In this document: positions 24,692-32,364 of the stretch, one piece after another
Position numbering within the stretch: the first letter of the stretch is position 1
Layout: every line of letters begins with the position of its first letter
Assembly: GCF_044762855.1 (NCBI RefSeq)
Contig: NZ_JBIWFB010000003.1
Span: 1-64,000, forward strand
Direction: 5' to 3'
Origin: Psychrobacillus sp044762855
Lineage (GTDB): Bacteria > Bacillota > Bacilli > Bacillales_A > Planococcaceae
Length of the DNA: 64,000 nt
Notes under the pieces: model-generated
Told to the model about the DNA's origin: nothing
What the model saw: only the letters and a program-made list of their open reading frames with translations
The model's database searches: none
Position numbers and translations under genes: made by a program

Positions 24692-25186
24692 CTATTTAAT
24701 ATATAGTTTATAACTGGTATAACCGAAAACATCCCCAGGATTTATACCATCCAGTGTGCTAAACCCATCCTCAAACTTCTTTTCTGCAAGCTCATGAATC
24801 ATCACAGAAGCATTTGGATCGTGCAATAGTTTAGACGGATGGATCCATTCTACTTCGTAAAGCTCTGATAATTGAGCTTGAAGAATAGGATTTTTTTCGA
24901 TTGGTCGCAGTAAAAAAATGGCCATATTATCACTTATCTTATTTTGGATAACGCCACTCCGAAAACCGATCATATGCTGTACAAGGCATTCAACACCAGT
25001 CTCTTCCTTCACTTCTCTAAAAACAGCTTCATCCACTGTTTCGTCTTTGTTAACAAAGCCAGCAGGAAGTGACCAATTACCGTGAAGTCCGCCATATCTT
25101 TTTTTCACTACAAGCCATTCGCCTATCTCATTAATCACCAAACCAGCTACCCCTAGCCATACACTTCCACGGTCTTCTCTCACCAT
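24692..25186 (-). CDS. Nudix hydrolase
   Basis: A 164-residue Mg2+-dependent pyrophosphohydrolase. The complete Nudix box (G-x5-E-x7-REVKEETGV) spans residues 43-65, within LPAGFVNKDETVDEAVFREVKEETG. Substrates in this family range from oxidised nucleotides to ADP-ribose and NADH; nothing in the sequence settles it. The ATG follows AAGGGGATAG. The gene lies 70 bp downstream of a type II NADH dehydrogenase, separated by a terminator, so a shared NADH-related role is possible but speculative. Confidence 0.88.
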   Translation of the reverse strand: MVREDRGSVWLGVAGLVINEIGEWLVVKKRYGGLHGNWSLPAGFVNKDETVDEAVFREVKEETGVECLVQHMIGFRSGVIQNKISDNMAIFLLRPIEKNPILQAQLSELYEVEWIHPSKLLHDPNASVMIHELAEKKFEDGFSTLDGINPGDVFGYTSYKLYIK

Positions 25187-25203
25187 ATATAAACTATCCC
25201 CTT

Positions 25204-25239
25204 TTGAAAAAAGCTCCCACCTTAAATACAGGGGGAGCC
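25204..25239 (-). terminator. Intrinsic terminator of the NADH dehydrogenase gene
   Basis: On the minus strand GGCTCCC pairs with GGGAGC (arms at about 25233-25239 and 25213-25218) and a T-run follows. The tail reaches the ribosome binding region of the Nudix gene. Confidence 0.7.
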
Positions 25240-25255
25240 GATCATTATTTACAAA

Positions 25256-26467
25256 TTATAAACTAAATTTACCTTTTTTCAATACTAGTGGAACTCCACC
25301 GATCATATAAAGAGCACGGTTATCAATAACCTTTTTCATAATCGAAGCTTTTGTTCCAGTAAGTTTTCTACCCATTACATCACCGATTGCATCATGCTCA
25401 CCAAGTGAACATACCGTTCCTTTTAGGGCAGGTACAAACTCTTCTGTATCATTGCCTTTCATAAGTGAAACAATATTTTTGGCAATTGTAACTGCTTGTT
25501 GCATTGCAATTTGTGCAGTAGGAGGATATGGACGATTAATCTCTTCATTAATCATAAGAGCACAGTCTCCAACGATGAATACATCTGGGAATCCAGGTGC
25601 GCGCATGTCTTTTTCTACTTTAACGCGAGCACGCATATTTTCAATGCCAGATGATTCGATTAAGCGATTTCCACGAACTCCAGCTGCCCATACAACTGTA
25701 CCAGCTGTGATGAATTCGAATTCGTCTTCGCCTTTTTTAATTTTAACGCCTTCTGGAGTTGCTTCTACTACTGGTGTTCCAATAGAGAATTCAATTCCTT
25801 TAGCTTCTAATTGTCTTACTGCGTATTCTACTAATTGTGGATCAAATCCAGGTAATACCATTGGTGCAGCTTCTACACATAATACGCGTACTTTTTCTTT
25901 TGGTACATCGTACTCTTTGCATAGTTCAGGTATACGGTTTCCTAATTCACCTAAAAACTCAATACCGGAGAATCCAGCTCCACCTACAACGATTGTTAAA
26001 CGTGTATCATCTTGCACTTCATCTGTTGACCAGTTAGCAAATTGATATTCAATATGATCACGAATATGACGAGCAGCATTTACATTCGCAATCGAAAGTG
26101 CATACTTGTCCAATCCAGGAATTCCGAAAGTTTCCCCTTCAAAACCTAAGCCAATTACTAGGTAGTCATATGTATACTCACCAGCACTTGTTGCAACTTT
26201 CTTTGTATTTACATCGATTCCATCAACTGTTGCTTTCACAAAAGTTACTTTGCTTGCGTTAATGACACTATTTACATCGTAACGAACTTGGTCTGGACGT
26301 AATGTACCAGCAGAAGCTTCATGCAACCAAGTAGACTCATAATGGTAATCATTTTTATTCACTAATATAATATCTGCTTCATCTGTTCCTACTAATTTCT
26401 GAAGGTTCACTACAGTAGTTAATCCACCGTATCCTGCACCTAAGACTAGAATTGTTGGTCTTTTCAA
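25256..26467 (-). CDS. yumB: Type II NADH dehydrogenase-like flavoprotein (YumB type)
   Basis: A 403-residue FAD-dependent oxidoreductase that probably passes electrons from NADH to menaquinone at the membrane without pumping protons. The FAD Rossmann motif ILVLGAGYGGL is at residues 5-15, the second (NADH) motif TIVVGGAGFSGIEF at about 155-168, and FIVGDCALM near 300 is the C-terminal FAD motif. I place the start at TTG 26467, downstream of AAAGGTGG; a GTG at 26482 overlaps that site. An inverted repeat resembling a Rex operator lies about 75-95 bp upstream. Confidence 0.85.
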   Translation of the reverse strand: MKRPTILVLGAGYGGLTTVVNLQKLVGTDEADIILVNKNDYHYESTWLHEASAGTLRPDQVRYDVNSVINASKVTFVKATVDGIDVNTKKVATSAGEYTYDYLVIGLGFEGETFGIPGLDKYALSIANVNAARHIRDHIEYQFANWSTDEVQDDTRLTIVVGGAGFSGIEFLGELGNRIPELCKEYDVPKEKVRVLCVEAAPMVLPGFDPQLVEYAVRQLEAKGIEFSIGTPVVEATPEGVKIKKGEDEFEFITAGTVVWAAGVRGNRLIESSGIENMRARVKVEKDMRAPGFPDVFIVGDCALMINEEINRPYPPTAQIAMQQAVTIAKNIVSLMKGNDTEEFVPALKGTVCSLGEHDAIGDVMGRKLTGTKASIMKKVIDNRALYMIGGVPLVLKKGKFSL

Positions 26468-26540
26468 GAAAATCGCAACCACCTTTTATATATTTTTAGA
26501 AGACCTTTATGACACAAATTATTCATCCTACAACGTTTTC

Positions 26541-26562
26541 TTTTGTCTAATTTGCGACAAAA
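26541..26562. promoter_or_regulatory. Inverted repeat upstream of yumB, possible Rex-type operator
   Basis: TTTTGTC (26541-26547) and GACAAAA (26556-26562) are separated by eight bases. The inner 18 bp keep the TTGT...ACAA ends of the Rex consensus, and Rex controls ndh genes by NADH/NAD+ in B. subtilis. The inner positions fit less well, so this is tentative. Confidence 0.4.
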
Positions 26563-26656
26563 ACCTCTTATCTCTTATATTAGACCTTTTACCGTGCTAT
26601 TTCAATACATTGTTAGTATAATGTAAAGTTTGGAATTTACAGATAAGGAATTGAAA

Positions 26657-26693
26657 TAGAGAACATTTTCTTTAGGAAAGAAAATGTTCTCTA
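26657..26693. terminator. Hairpin terminator downstream of the HesB-like gene
   Basis: AGAGAACATTTTCTTT and AAAGAAAATGTTCTCT form a 16-bp perfect stem with a three-base loop just past the stop of the leftward gene at 26698. The following U-run is weak. Confidence 0.75.
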
Positions 26694-26697
26694 TATT

Positions 26698-27060
26698 TTA
26701 ACAATTCTCCGGTGTACCTGCTTTTTTAGCTGTTCTAAACGAAGAACCACATCCGCAAGATGCGATGGCGTTGGGATTTTCTATTGTAAATCCTCCACCC
26801 ATTAAAGATTCTTTATAATCAATTGTCGTACCATTTAATATCGAAGCATCCTCTTTAGATACAACAATATCGATACCATGCTGTAAAAGTTCTATGTCGT
26901 CTTCCTTTTTTTCATGTTCAAAGCCCATTCCATAAGAAAGACCGCTACATCCACCGCCATTTACCGAGACGCGAAGCATTGAACCTTCCTCATCATTATG
27001 CGTCATCATTTCTTTTACACGGTAAGCTGCCGCTTCAGATATAATCACTACTTCTGTCAT
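26698..27060 (-). CDS. yutM: HesB/IscA-type iron-sulfur carrier (YutM, ErpA-like)
   Basis: A 120-residue A-type carrier that holds Fe-S clusters and passes them to target enzymes. The three conserved cysteines are present: one in NGGGCSGLSYG and two in the C-terminal SCGCGSSF. I place the start at 27060 because GGTGA is five bases upstream and the length equals B. subtilis YutM; an upstream in-frame ATG at 27072 lies too close to the GGAAGG site. It probably works with the SUF system (42764-47944) and YutI (27947). Confidence 0.88.
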   Translation of the reverse strand: MTEVVIISEAAAYRVKEMMTHNDEEGSMLRVSVNGGGCSGLSYGMGFEHEKKEDDIELLQHGIDIVVSKEDASILNGTTIDYKESLMGGGFTIENPNAIASCGCGSSFRTAKKAGTPENC

Positions 27061-27228
27061 CTGAATCACCATTCCTTCCTTTAGTATATCATATCAGTGT
27101 TTTTACTATCTAGACAAGGAAAACTACTTGAATAGACTATACTCAATCTAAATTTAATTACTTCGCTTTCAAGAGAAAAATAAAGTATAATAGAACTATA
27201 TGCAAGCTAGCTGAAAAGAGGTTTTTTT

Positions 27229-27924
27229 ATGGAAATTTCTCCATTTTATCAAACAAGCATTGAATGCTTACATTGTAAAAAACAATTTAAAACTACTAAA
27301 GTCCGGTCTAAATTTGTTAAAGTAGAATCCTATGCTTCGGACTTTCAACCTATATATCAAAATAAGGACGTGAATCCTTTACTCTATAATATATTCGTTT
27401 GCGAGCAATGTGGGTTTTCATTTACAGAAGAGTTTTCTAGGTATTTTGCCCCTGGAACAAAAGATGAAATCCAAGTAAAGATTGCTAACAAATGGATTTC
27501 ACGTTCTTATGGAAAAGAAAGAAATATAGAAGAAGGCATTATCACTTACAAACTAGGTATTTTTTGTGGGACGATGAAAAAAGAAAAGTTTATTAATATT
27601 GCTGGATTGGCACTACGCACTGCTTGGCTGTATCGTTTGCAACATAAGGATGCAGAAGAACAGCGCTTCATGCAAATAGCAAGAGATCGTTATGAGAATT
27701 CCTATATAAACGGAGATTTTAGCGGAACGCAAATGTCTGAAACAAGAGTACTTTACTTAATAGCAGAGTTATCTCGAAGAATTGGTGATACGGATTACGC
27801 TACCCGTTATTTTTCGAAAGTAATTGAAAAACAAAGTTCATCTTTCGAACCCAAAGTTGTAGAAATGGCGAAAGAGCGCTGGCAAGAAATACGAGATAGT
27901 AAGCAAAAAGAAGCCAATTACTAA
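27229..27924 (+). CDS. DUF2225 family protein with zinc-binding motifs
   Basis: A 231-residue cytoplasmic protein. Two CxxC pairs in the N-terminal region (ECLHCKKQF and VCEQCGFSF) likely bind zinc, followed by an all-helical, TPR-like C-terminal part (AWLYRLQHKDAEEQRFMQIARDRYENS, then RIGDTDYATRYFSKVIEK). This matches DUF2225 of Firmicutes, whose function is unknown. AGAGG precedes the ATG. Single gene. Confidence 0.82.
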   Translation: MEISPFYQTSIECLHCKKQFKTTKVRSKFVKVESYASDFQPIYQNKDVNPLLYNIFVCEQCGFSFTEEFSRYFAPGTKDEIQVKIANKWISRSYGKERNIEEGIITYKLGIFCGTMKKEKFINIAGLALRTAWLYRLQHKDAEEQRFMQIARDRYENSYINGDFSGTQMSETRVLYLIAELSRRIGDTDYATRYFSKVIEKQSSSFEPKVVEMAKERWQEIRDSKQKEANY

Positions 27925-27935
27925 TGGCTTCTTTT
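27906..27935. terminator. Bidirectional terminator after the DUF2225 gene
   Basis: AAAAGAAGCCA (27906-27916) pairs with TGGCTTCTTTT (27925-27935); the left arm covers the last codons of the gene and the stop lies in the loop. Confidence 0.85.
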
Positions 27936-27946
27936 GTATTGTTCGA

Positions 27947-28180
27947 TTAAAATACTTGTTCTACTTCTACTACTCCAGGTACTTCTTCTAAAAGAGCGCG
28001 TTCAATACCTGCTTTTAATGTAATCGTTGAACTTGGGCAAGTTCCACAAGCTCCAAGAAGGCGTAATTTTACAATACCATCTTCTACGTCAACAAGCTCA
28101 CAGTCTCCCCCATCACGTAGTAAGAATGGGCGCAATTTATCTAAAACTTCTTGAACTTGTTCATTCATTGTATCAGTCAT
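27947..28180 (-). CDS. yutI: NifU C-terminal-domain Fe-S protein
   Basis: A 77-residue protein that is entirely a NifU C-terminal (Nfu) domain, including DGGDCELV and the cluster-binding CGTCPSS motif. Nfu proteins carry [4Fe-4S] clusters to apo-enzymes such as aconitase and lipoyl synthase. It is shorter than B. subtilis YutI (about 111 residues) and similar to the short staphylococcal Nfu. AGGAG precedes the ATG. Divergent from yuzD. Confidence 0.9.
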   Translation of the reverse strand: MTDTMNEQVQEVLDKLRPFLLRDGGDCELVDVEDGIVKLRLLGACGTCPSSTITLKAGIERALLEEVPGVVEVEQVF

Positions 28181-28263
28181 ATCTATCGACTCCTTTCATT
28201 ATAATCATTATAATATCAGTAAGGGAAAAAATCCAATAAAGAATTCGAAGGAGCTAAACGATT

Positions 28264-28596
28264 ATGAAACCTCAACCGTTAAATATAGAAATTTATGGTG
28301 CTGATATAATATGCGCTAGTTGCGTAAATGCGCCATCCTCTAAGGATACATACGAATGGCTTCAAGCAGCTATCGACCGGAAATTTCCAGCAAATGAAGT
28401 AACCTTTACTTATATTGATATCGAGCAACCAATTGAGAATGACAAACATCAAGATATCGCAAACCGAATTACAGAAGATGAATTTTTCTACCCACTTGTG
28501 ATGATTAATGAAGAAGTGATCGGTGAAGGCTATATTCAACTAAAACCAGTATATGCAGCACTCGAGAAATATGGGTATGTGAGCGAAAAAGAATAA
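28264..28596 (+). CDS. yuzD: YuzD family thioredoxin-fold protein (DUF1462)
   Basis: A 110-residue protein with a thioredoxin-like pattern (LNIEIYGADIICASCVNAPSS at the N-terminus, IDIEQPIEN in the middle, YPLVMINEEVIGEG toward the end), where CASC replaces the usual CxxC redox motif position. It is conserved beside yutI and yutJ in Bacillales. AAGGAG precedes the ATG. The partner is unknown; a role in Fe-S or redox metabolism is inferred from neighbours. Confidence 0.82.
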   Translation: MKPQPLNIEIYGADIICASCVNAPSSKDTYEWLQAAIDRKFPANEVTFTYIDIEQPIENDKHQDIANRITEDEFFYPLVMINEEVIGEGYIQLKPVYAALEKYGYVSEKE

Positions 28597-28597
28597 T

Positions 28598-28645
28598 AAA
28601 AAAACTTCGATACGGCGTAGTAACGTCGCTTCGAAGTTTTTTATT
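28598..28645. terminator. Bidirectional terminator between yuzD and yutJ
   Basis: AAAAAACTTCGA (to 28610) and TCGAAGTTTTTT (from 28631) form the stem and include a T-run on either strand; the genes are convergent. Confidence 0.85.
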
Positions 28646-29711
28646 ATCCATTATGTCTTTTATACATCCACAGTAATCCCGACTTCATCAATCTTGCAAT
28701 TCGACCTGTTACTGAGATATCTGCCATGTATGCAAATCCTTGCTTCTTCCCGAGTGATCCCATAAAACCTTTCAATTTAATGTCCGGCATTTTATCAGGT
28801 AGGGGTAGTCCTCTCCAGCGAGCTTGCAATACTTTCACAATTTGCTCTGCTTGTTCTTCCGCTAATTGAGCACTTGGTGCAAAAGGAAGAGACGCGCAAT
28901 CCCCAACGACGAAGACATTCTCATAGTTCGGTAAATCATGATATTGTGTTAAAATAACTCGTCCTGAATTATCTTTTTCCCCTGGTAATGCACGTACCGT
29001 TGCCGCTGGTTGAATACCCGCTGTCCATACTACTACATCTACTGGAATAACTTCTTCATGATTATACAATTTGTTTGGTTCTACTTTTGTAATATTAGAA
29101 TTGCTTACTACTTCCACATCATTCGAATCAAACCATTTTTTCACATAATTACTTAGTCGTTCAGGAAAATCCCTTAAAATACGAGGACTACGATCAAATA
29201 ATTTAATCCTTAAGTCTGGTCGACTCTCTCGAAGTTCACTAGCTAACTCTATTCCACTTAACCCTGCTCCTACAATTCCAACAATCGATCCGGCAGGAAG
29301 TCCGCCAATTTTCGTATATGTATCACGAGATCGACCAATTGTTTGAATACTATACGTAAATTCATCTGCACCTGGTACTCCGTGATACTTATCTTCACAA
29401 CCTAGTCCGATAACAAGATCATCATAAGATACCACTTCGCCATTTGCTAATAATACTTGTTTACTTTCTACATCAATTTCCGTAATCTCTCCATACTTCA
29501 CCGTTAATTTTTCACTTTCTGGAAATCCTACTCGAACTTCATGATCAGACGACGTTCCTGCTGCTAATGCATAAAATTCGGTTTTTAAACTATGAAACGG
29601 TGTACGGTCTATTAAGGTGATTTCTACATCAAGTGGTAAATTATTCGGCAACATTCGCGATAAAATTCGCATATTACCATATCCTCCACCTAATAATACT
29701 AATTTTTGCAT
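28644..29711 (-). CDS. yutJ: NADH dehydrogenase-like flavoprotein (YutJ type)
   Basis: A 355-residue FAD/NAD-dependent oxidoreductase related to type II NADH dehydrogenases. It has LVLLGGGYGNMRIL (FAD Rossmann motif at the N-terminus), SIVGIVGAGLSGIELA (NADH motif) and FVVGDCASL (FAD). The start at 29711 is eight bases after GAGGGAG and gives the B. subtilis YutJ length; a further in-frame ATG at 29726 overlaps that site. It is clearly related to the yumB-type protein at 25256 but divergent, so the two are probably paralogues with different electron acceptors. Confidence 0.85.
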   Translation of the reverse strand: MQKLVLLGGGYGNMRILSRMLPNNLPLDVEITLIDRTPFHSLKTEFYALAAGTSSDHEVRVGFPESEKLTVKYGEITEIDVESKQVLLANGEVVSYDDLVIGLGCEDKYHGVPGADEFTYSIQTIGRSRDTYTKIGGLPAGSIVGIVGAGLSGIELASELRESRPDLRIKLFDRSPRILRDFPERLSNYVKKWFDSNDVEVVSNSNITKVEPNKLYNHEEVIPVDVVVWTAGIQPAATVRALPGEKDNSGRVILTQYHDLPNYENVFVVGDCASLPFAPSAQLAEEQAEQIVKVLQARWRGLPLPDKMPDIKLKGFMGSLGKKQGFAYMADISVTGRIARLMKSGLLWMYKRHNG

Positions 29712-29838
29712 AATAATCTCCCTCATCTTTCAATGTCATCTCAAATTATAAATGATTGTGATGGTTTTCACAAGAGAGCTTCTAAATTGACGGATGCTGA
29801 AAAAAGGAGTAGCATGACGATGTAGTGAGGTGACAGCT

Positions 29839-30075
29839 ATGAATCCTATGGTTGAATTTTGTATAAGCAACCTTGCAAATGGTTCTCAAGAAGCTTTTGA
29901 CATTTTAGAACAAGATCCTAATTTAGATGTACTAGAATATGGCTGCCTAAGTCATTGTTCCTTATGCTCCGAAACGTTACTTGCGATCGTAAATGGAGAC
30001 GTTGTCGAAGGGAACTCTCCTGAAGATCTTGTGAAAAATATATATGCATATATTGAAGAAAATCCGCTATTTTAA
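29839..30075 (+). CDS. yuzB: YuzB family protein (DUF1450)
   Basis: The 78-residue protein begins MNPMVEFCISNLANGS and has a central CLSHCSLCSETL cysteine cluster and a IEENPLF end, matching B. subtilis YuzB in length and sequence. The start at 29839 follows AGGTGA; the ORF can be extended three codons upstream without support. The cysteine spacing suggests metal or Fe-S binding; function unknown. It is divergent from yutJ. Confidence 0.88.
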   Translation: MNPMVEFCISNLANGSQEAFDILEQDPNLDVLEYGCLSHCSLCSETLLAIVNGDVVEGNSPEDLVKNIYAYIEENPLF

Positions 30076-30090
30076 TAGTGGATTTTCTTT
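30058..30090 (+). terminator. Intrinsic terminator of yuzB
   Basis: GAAAATCC (30058-30065) and GGATTTTC (30080-30087) with inner CTATT/AATAG pairing form the hairpin; the left arm includes the final codons and a T-run follows. Confidence 0.8.
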
Positions 30091-30098
30091 CATTCTAC

Positions 30099-30254
30099 TT
30101 TATCCCGCATTAACGGGCAGTAAGACTCCCACTTCAAGATTGAAGATAAGCGAAAAGATAAGTGGGAGATCAACTGCCCGTAAAAGCCCGATTGGTTTAA
30201 CTAACAATCAGTGGGGGATGAAGAAAACCCCCACTGATTGAAGTTTCACTTTAT
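30099..30254. mobile_element. bcr1-like small mobile repeat with TTTAT target duplication
   Basis: A 156-bp element bounded by TTTAT at 30099-30103 and 30250-30254. It folds into two strong structures: a split hairpin (CGGGCAGT with ACTGCCCG, then CTCCCACTT with AAGTGGGAG) at 30114-30180, and a perfect 13-bp stem (CAATCAGTGGGGG with its complement) at 30205-30240. Sequence, size and the TTTAT flanks match, as I recall them, the bcr1 elements described in the Bacillus cereus group. It contains no gene and presumably moved by borrowing a transposase. It supplies the stop codon of yutF. Confidence 0.8.
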
Positions 30255-31010
30255 CCATTCATGTAAAGATTCTAAACAATACGTTGGTGGCGAAGGTTGA
30301 AGTTGAACTTCCTCTGTTCGACTTACCCCACTGTTCACATGCGCAGTATGAATGCCCAGATGAATACCCGTTAATATATCTGTTTGATAATTATCTCCAA
30401 TCATAATCATCTCTTCTTTTTTATACCCGTATTTCTTTTGAATAAACGCTAACATATAGGCTTCTGGTTTTCCCATAAATATTGGTTTTACACCAGTAGA
30501 ATGCTCTACTAGTTTTGTAAAAGCACCGTTTCCTGGAACTAAACCTCTTTCATCTGGAAAAGCATGATCGCTATTCGTCGAGATAAATGCAGCACCCGCT
30601 CGAATAGAAAGACATGCTTTTGCGAGCTTTTCATAATTGATAGCCCGATCAATCCCCATTACTACTACATCCGCAATTTCTTCTGTGCGCTTGACTTGTT
30701 TTGCGTCCAGTGCATCTTGTAAGCCACTTTCGCCAATCATAAATACCGATTTTTTTGGAAAATGTTCCTCGATATAATTGGCAGCTGCTATAGCAGAAGA
30801 AATAATATGGTCTGTATCTGTATGAATATTCATCCCTGCTATTTTTTCTTGTAGCTGTTTTTGTGTCATGGAAGAATTATTCGTTACAAAAAAAGGCTCG
30901 ATCCCATTACTTTGCAGATAATGAATAAAATCTACCGCTTCTTTAATCGGTGCTTTCCCTTTATACACTGTTCCGTCTAAATCCAAAAAATAGGCTTTAT
31001 AACTTAACAT
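30246..31010 (-). CDS. yutF: HAD-superfamily phosphatase (YutF)
   Basis: A 254-residue haloacid-dehalogenase phosphatase of the NagD/AraL type, with the nucleophile motif DLDGTVYKG near the N-terminus, VTNNSS (motif II) and MIGDNYQTDI (motif IV), and a C2-type cap between. These enzymes hydrolyse small phosphate esters. It overlaps yutE by 14 bp and is translationally coupled to it. The last three codons (W-I-K) and the stop coincide with one end of the bcr1-like element; without the element the gene would read the same residues and end at TAG. Confidence 0.9.
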   Translation of the reverse strand: MLSYKAYFLDLDGTVYKGKAPIKEAVDFIHYLQSNGIEPFFVTNNSSMTQKQLQEKIAGMNIHTDTDHIISSAIAAANYIEEHFPKKSVFMIGESGLQDALDAKQVKRTEEIADVVVMGIDRAINYEKLAKACLSIRAGAAFISTNSDHAFPDERGLVPGNGAFTKLVEHSTGVKPIFMGKPEAYMLAFIQKKYGYKKEEMIMIGDNYQTDILTGIHLGIHTAHVNSGVSRTEEVQLQPSPPTYCLESLHEWIK

Positions 31011-31458
31011 TAGAATCCTCCGGTAAGAAAGCCGAAACAGGTCCTAATTCATGGACTAAGTAATTTTCAACTTGTGTAGGGAACTGTTTTAAGAAAGATA
31101 AATTTTTTACAAGTAGTTGCTCTAATTTTTCATGATTTACCGAATAAAAATGACGCACTAATTCTTTTCTAAATTCAATAACTTCTTTTAATGGAGCATC
31201 CATTTCGGATGTAATAACTTTTTCATCTGTTAAAATGTCGATAATATCATCATAGCCACCTGGATCTCGCATGATAAAACCATCAATCATTGAATTGCCT
31301 ATATCGATAATGGATTCAATCATGTTTTGACCTACGCGCTCTAAAGCTAATTTAGAATGCTCATCTCTTTGCCAATCGGTGTTACCTTCAATTAGCGTTA
31401 ATAACTTATTCATATGTGCAATTGTCTCAGCTATTTTTTTACGATCTACAAAATACAT
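30997..31458 (-). CDS. yutE: DUF86/HEPN-domain protein (YutE)
   Basis: A 153-residue helical protein of the DUF86/HepT family. The HEPN ribonuclease-type motif R-x(4-6)-H appears in RKELVRHFYSV. In other bacteria HepT is the toxin of MntA-HepT pairs, but no MNT nucleotidyltransferase is encoded next to it here, and the yutE-yutF pairing is conserved in Bacillales, so a housekeeping role is more likely than toxin-antitoxin. Followed by yutF with a 14-bp overlap. Confidence 0.8.
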   Translation of the reverse strand: MYFVDRKKIAETIAHMNKLLTLIEGNTDWQRDEHSKLALERVGQNMIESIIDIGNSMIDGFIMRDPGGYDDIIDILTDEKVITSEMDAPLKEVIEFRKELVRHFYSVNHEKLEQLLVKNLSFLKQFPTQVENYLVHELGPVSAFLPEDSNVKL

Positions 31459-31543
31459 TGGAAAGCCTCCTGAGTCATGTTCAGTTGATATATACCTCTC
31501 TTCTATAGTACCATAATTCGTAGGACGGAAGGAGTGTCACTAG

Positions 31544-31810
31544 ATGGAGCGATTTTTTTTATACGATGATGTAGAAGATACAAAAACGAGATTCGTTGGG
31601 TTTACGGGAGATTCCCAAAGATATGATCTAGCTATTTTACAAAGCTCTCGTTTTTTTGGAAAAGTGCTTGTAATGGATATTCAATATGGCAGAGCAGCCA
31701 TACTCGGACCAGATGATTTAGAAGAACCAGGCTATTTAGAGCATGTCTATAATAGAACAGAAGTAGAAGCGGAAGAATTAAGAGATTACTTAAGAGAATT
31801 ACTAAACTAA
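31544..31810 (+). CDS. Conserved small protein, DUF3055-like
   Basis: An 88-residue acidic protein (MERFFLYDDVEDTKTRFVGFTGDSQRYDLAILQSSRFFGKVLVMD at the N-terminus) with no membrane segment. I associate it with DUF3055 of Firmicutes, from memory and not securely. GGAAGGAG lies upstream of the ATG and a strong terminator follows, supporting expression. Function unknown. Confidence 0.65.
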   Translation: MERFFLYDDVEDTKTRFVGFTGDSQRYDLAILQSSRFFGKVLVMDIQYGRAAILGPDDLEEPGYLEHVYNRTEVEAEELRDYLRELLN

Positions 31811-31833
31811 GAAAGTTGCCATGAACATATCAT

Positions 31834-31877
31834 AAGAGAGGCAGGAAGTTGCAATCCACTTCTTGCCTCTCTTTTTT
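31834..31877 (+). terminator. Intrinsic terminator of the DUF3055-like gene
   Basis: AAGAGAGGCAGGAAGT (31834-31849) and ACTTCTTGCCTCTCTT (31858-31873) form an almost perfect 16-bp stem followed by T-run. Nothing else is apparent between 31880 and 31989. Confidence 0.88.
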
Positions 31878-31989
31878 GTAATTCTATATTTATCAATTGT
31901 CCATAGTTCGCTTGAAAGACCATTTTCCAACTAAACTCAATCTCCAAATGGAAATTACATAAATTCGGATTTAATAGTACATCGGATAA

Positions 31990-32034
31990 TAAAAAACCTA
32001 GAGCAAGATCATAATCGATCTTGTTCTAGGTTTT
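31990..32034 (-). terminator. Intrinsic terminator overlapping the end of yutD
   Basis: On the minus strand AACCTAGAACAAGATC pairs with GATCTTGCTCTAGGTT and a T-run follows. The upstream arm encodes the last residues of yutD (NLEQD), so the coding sequence runs into the terminator. Confidence 0.82.
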
Positions 32035-32350
32035 CTTGTATTGTCTCATCTACTATTACCTGTTTCACTTTCGGGGCAACTCCCGTTTTTTTAATCAGAA
32101 AATAGGCACAGCCGAAATTGCAATACTCATATAAATAATCTTTCATCGTACTTATTTTTGTATCAAATGTTGCTTTATGATTTCGATCTTCAAAAAATCC
32201 TTTCAGACGAAGCTGACCATATCCCCAGTCTCCCATAATATAATCATACTTCGAAAGAATTTCGCTGTATCGATCCAAAAAAGCCTCTTCTTTAAATGCA
32301 TCTCGGTAATTTTCTATTATTTCATACGTAAAACCTTCTGCAACAATCAT
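32009..32350 (-). CDS. yutD: YutD family protein (DUF1027)
   Basis: A 113-residue cytoplasmic protein with the conserved YEIIENYRDAFKEEAFLDRYSEILSKYDYIMGDWGYGQLRLKGF block and YEYCNFGCAYFLIKK near the C-terminus. It matches DUF1027, which is found next to lipA throughout Bacillales. The start at 32350 lies six bases after GAAGGTGAT; the ATG at 32365 is part of the overlap with the lipA stop and has no site. Probably co-transcribed with lipA; the function is unknown. Confidence 0.85.
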   Translation of the reverse strand: MIVAEGFTYEIIENYRDAFKEEAFLDRYSEILSKYDYIMGDWGYGQLRLKGFFEDRNHKATFDTKISTMKDYLYEYCNFGCAYFLIKKTGVAPKVKQVIVDETIQENLEQDRL

Positions 32351-32364
32351 TCTATCACCTTCCA

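Noticed and set aside
30997..31458. yutE as the toxin of a HepT/MntA toxin-antitoxin system
   Set aside because: No MntA-type antitoxin is adjacent and the yutE-yutF pair is a conserved housekeeping neighbourhood.
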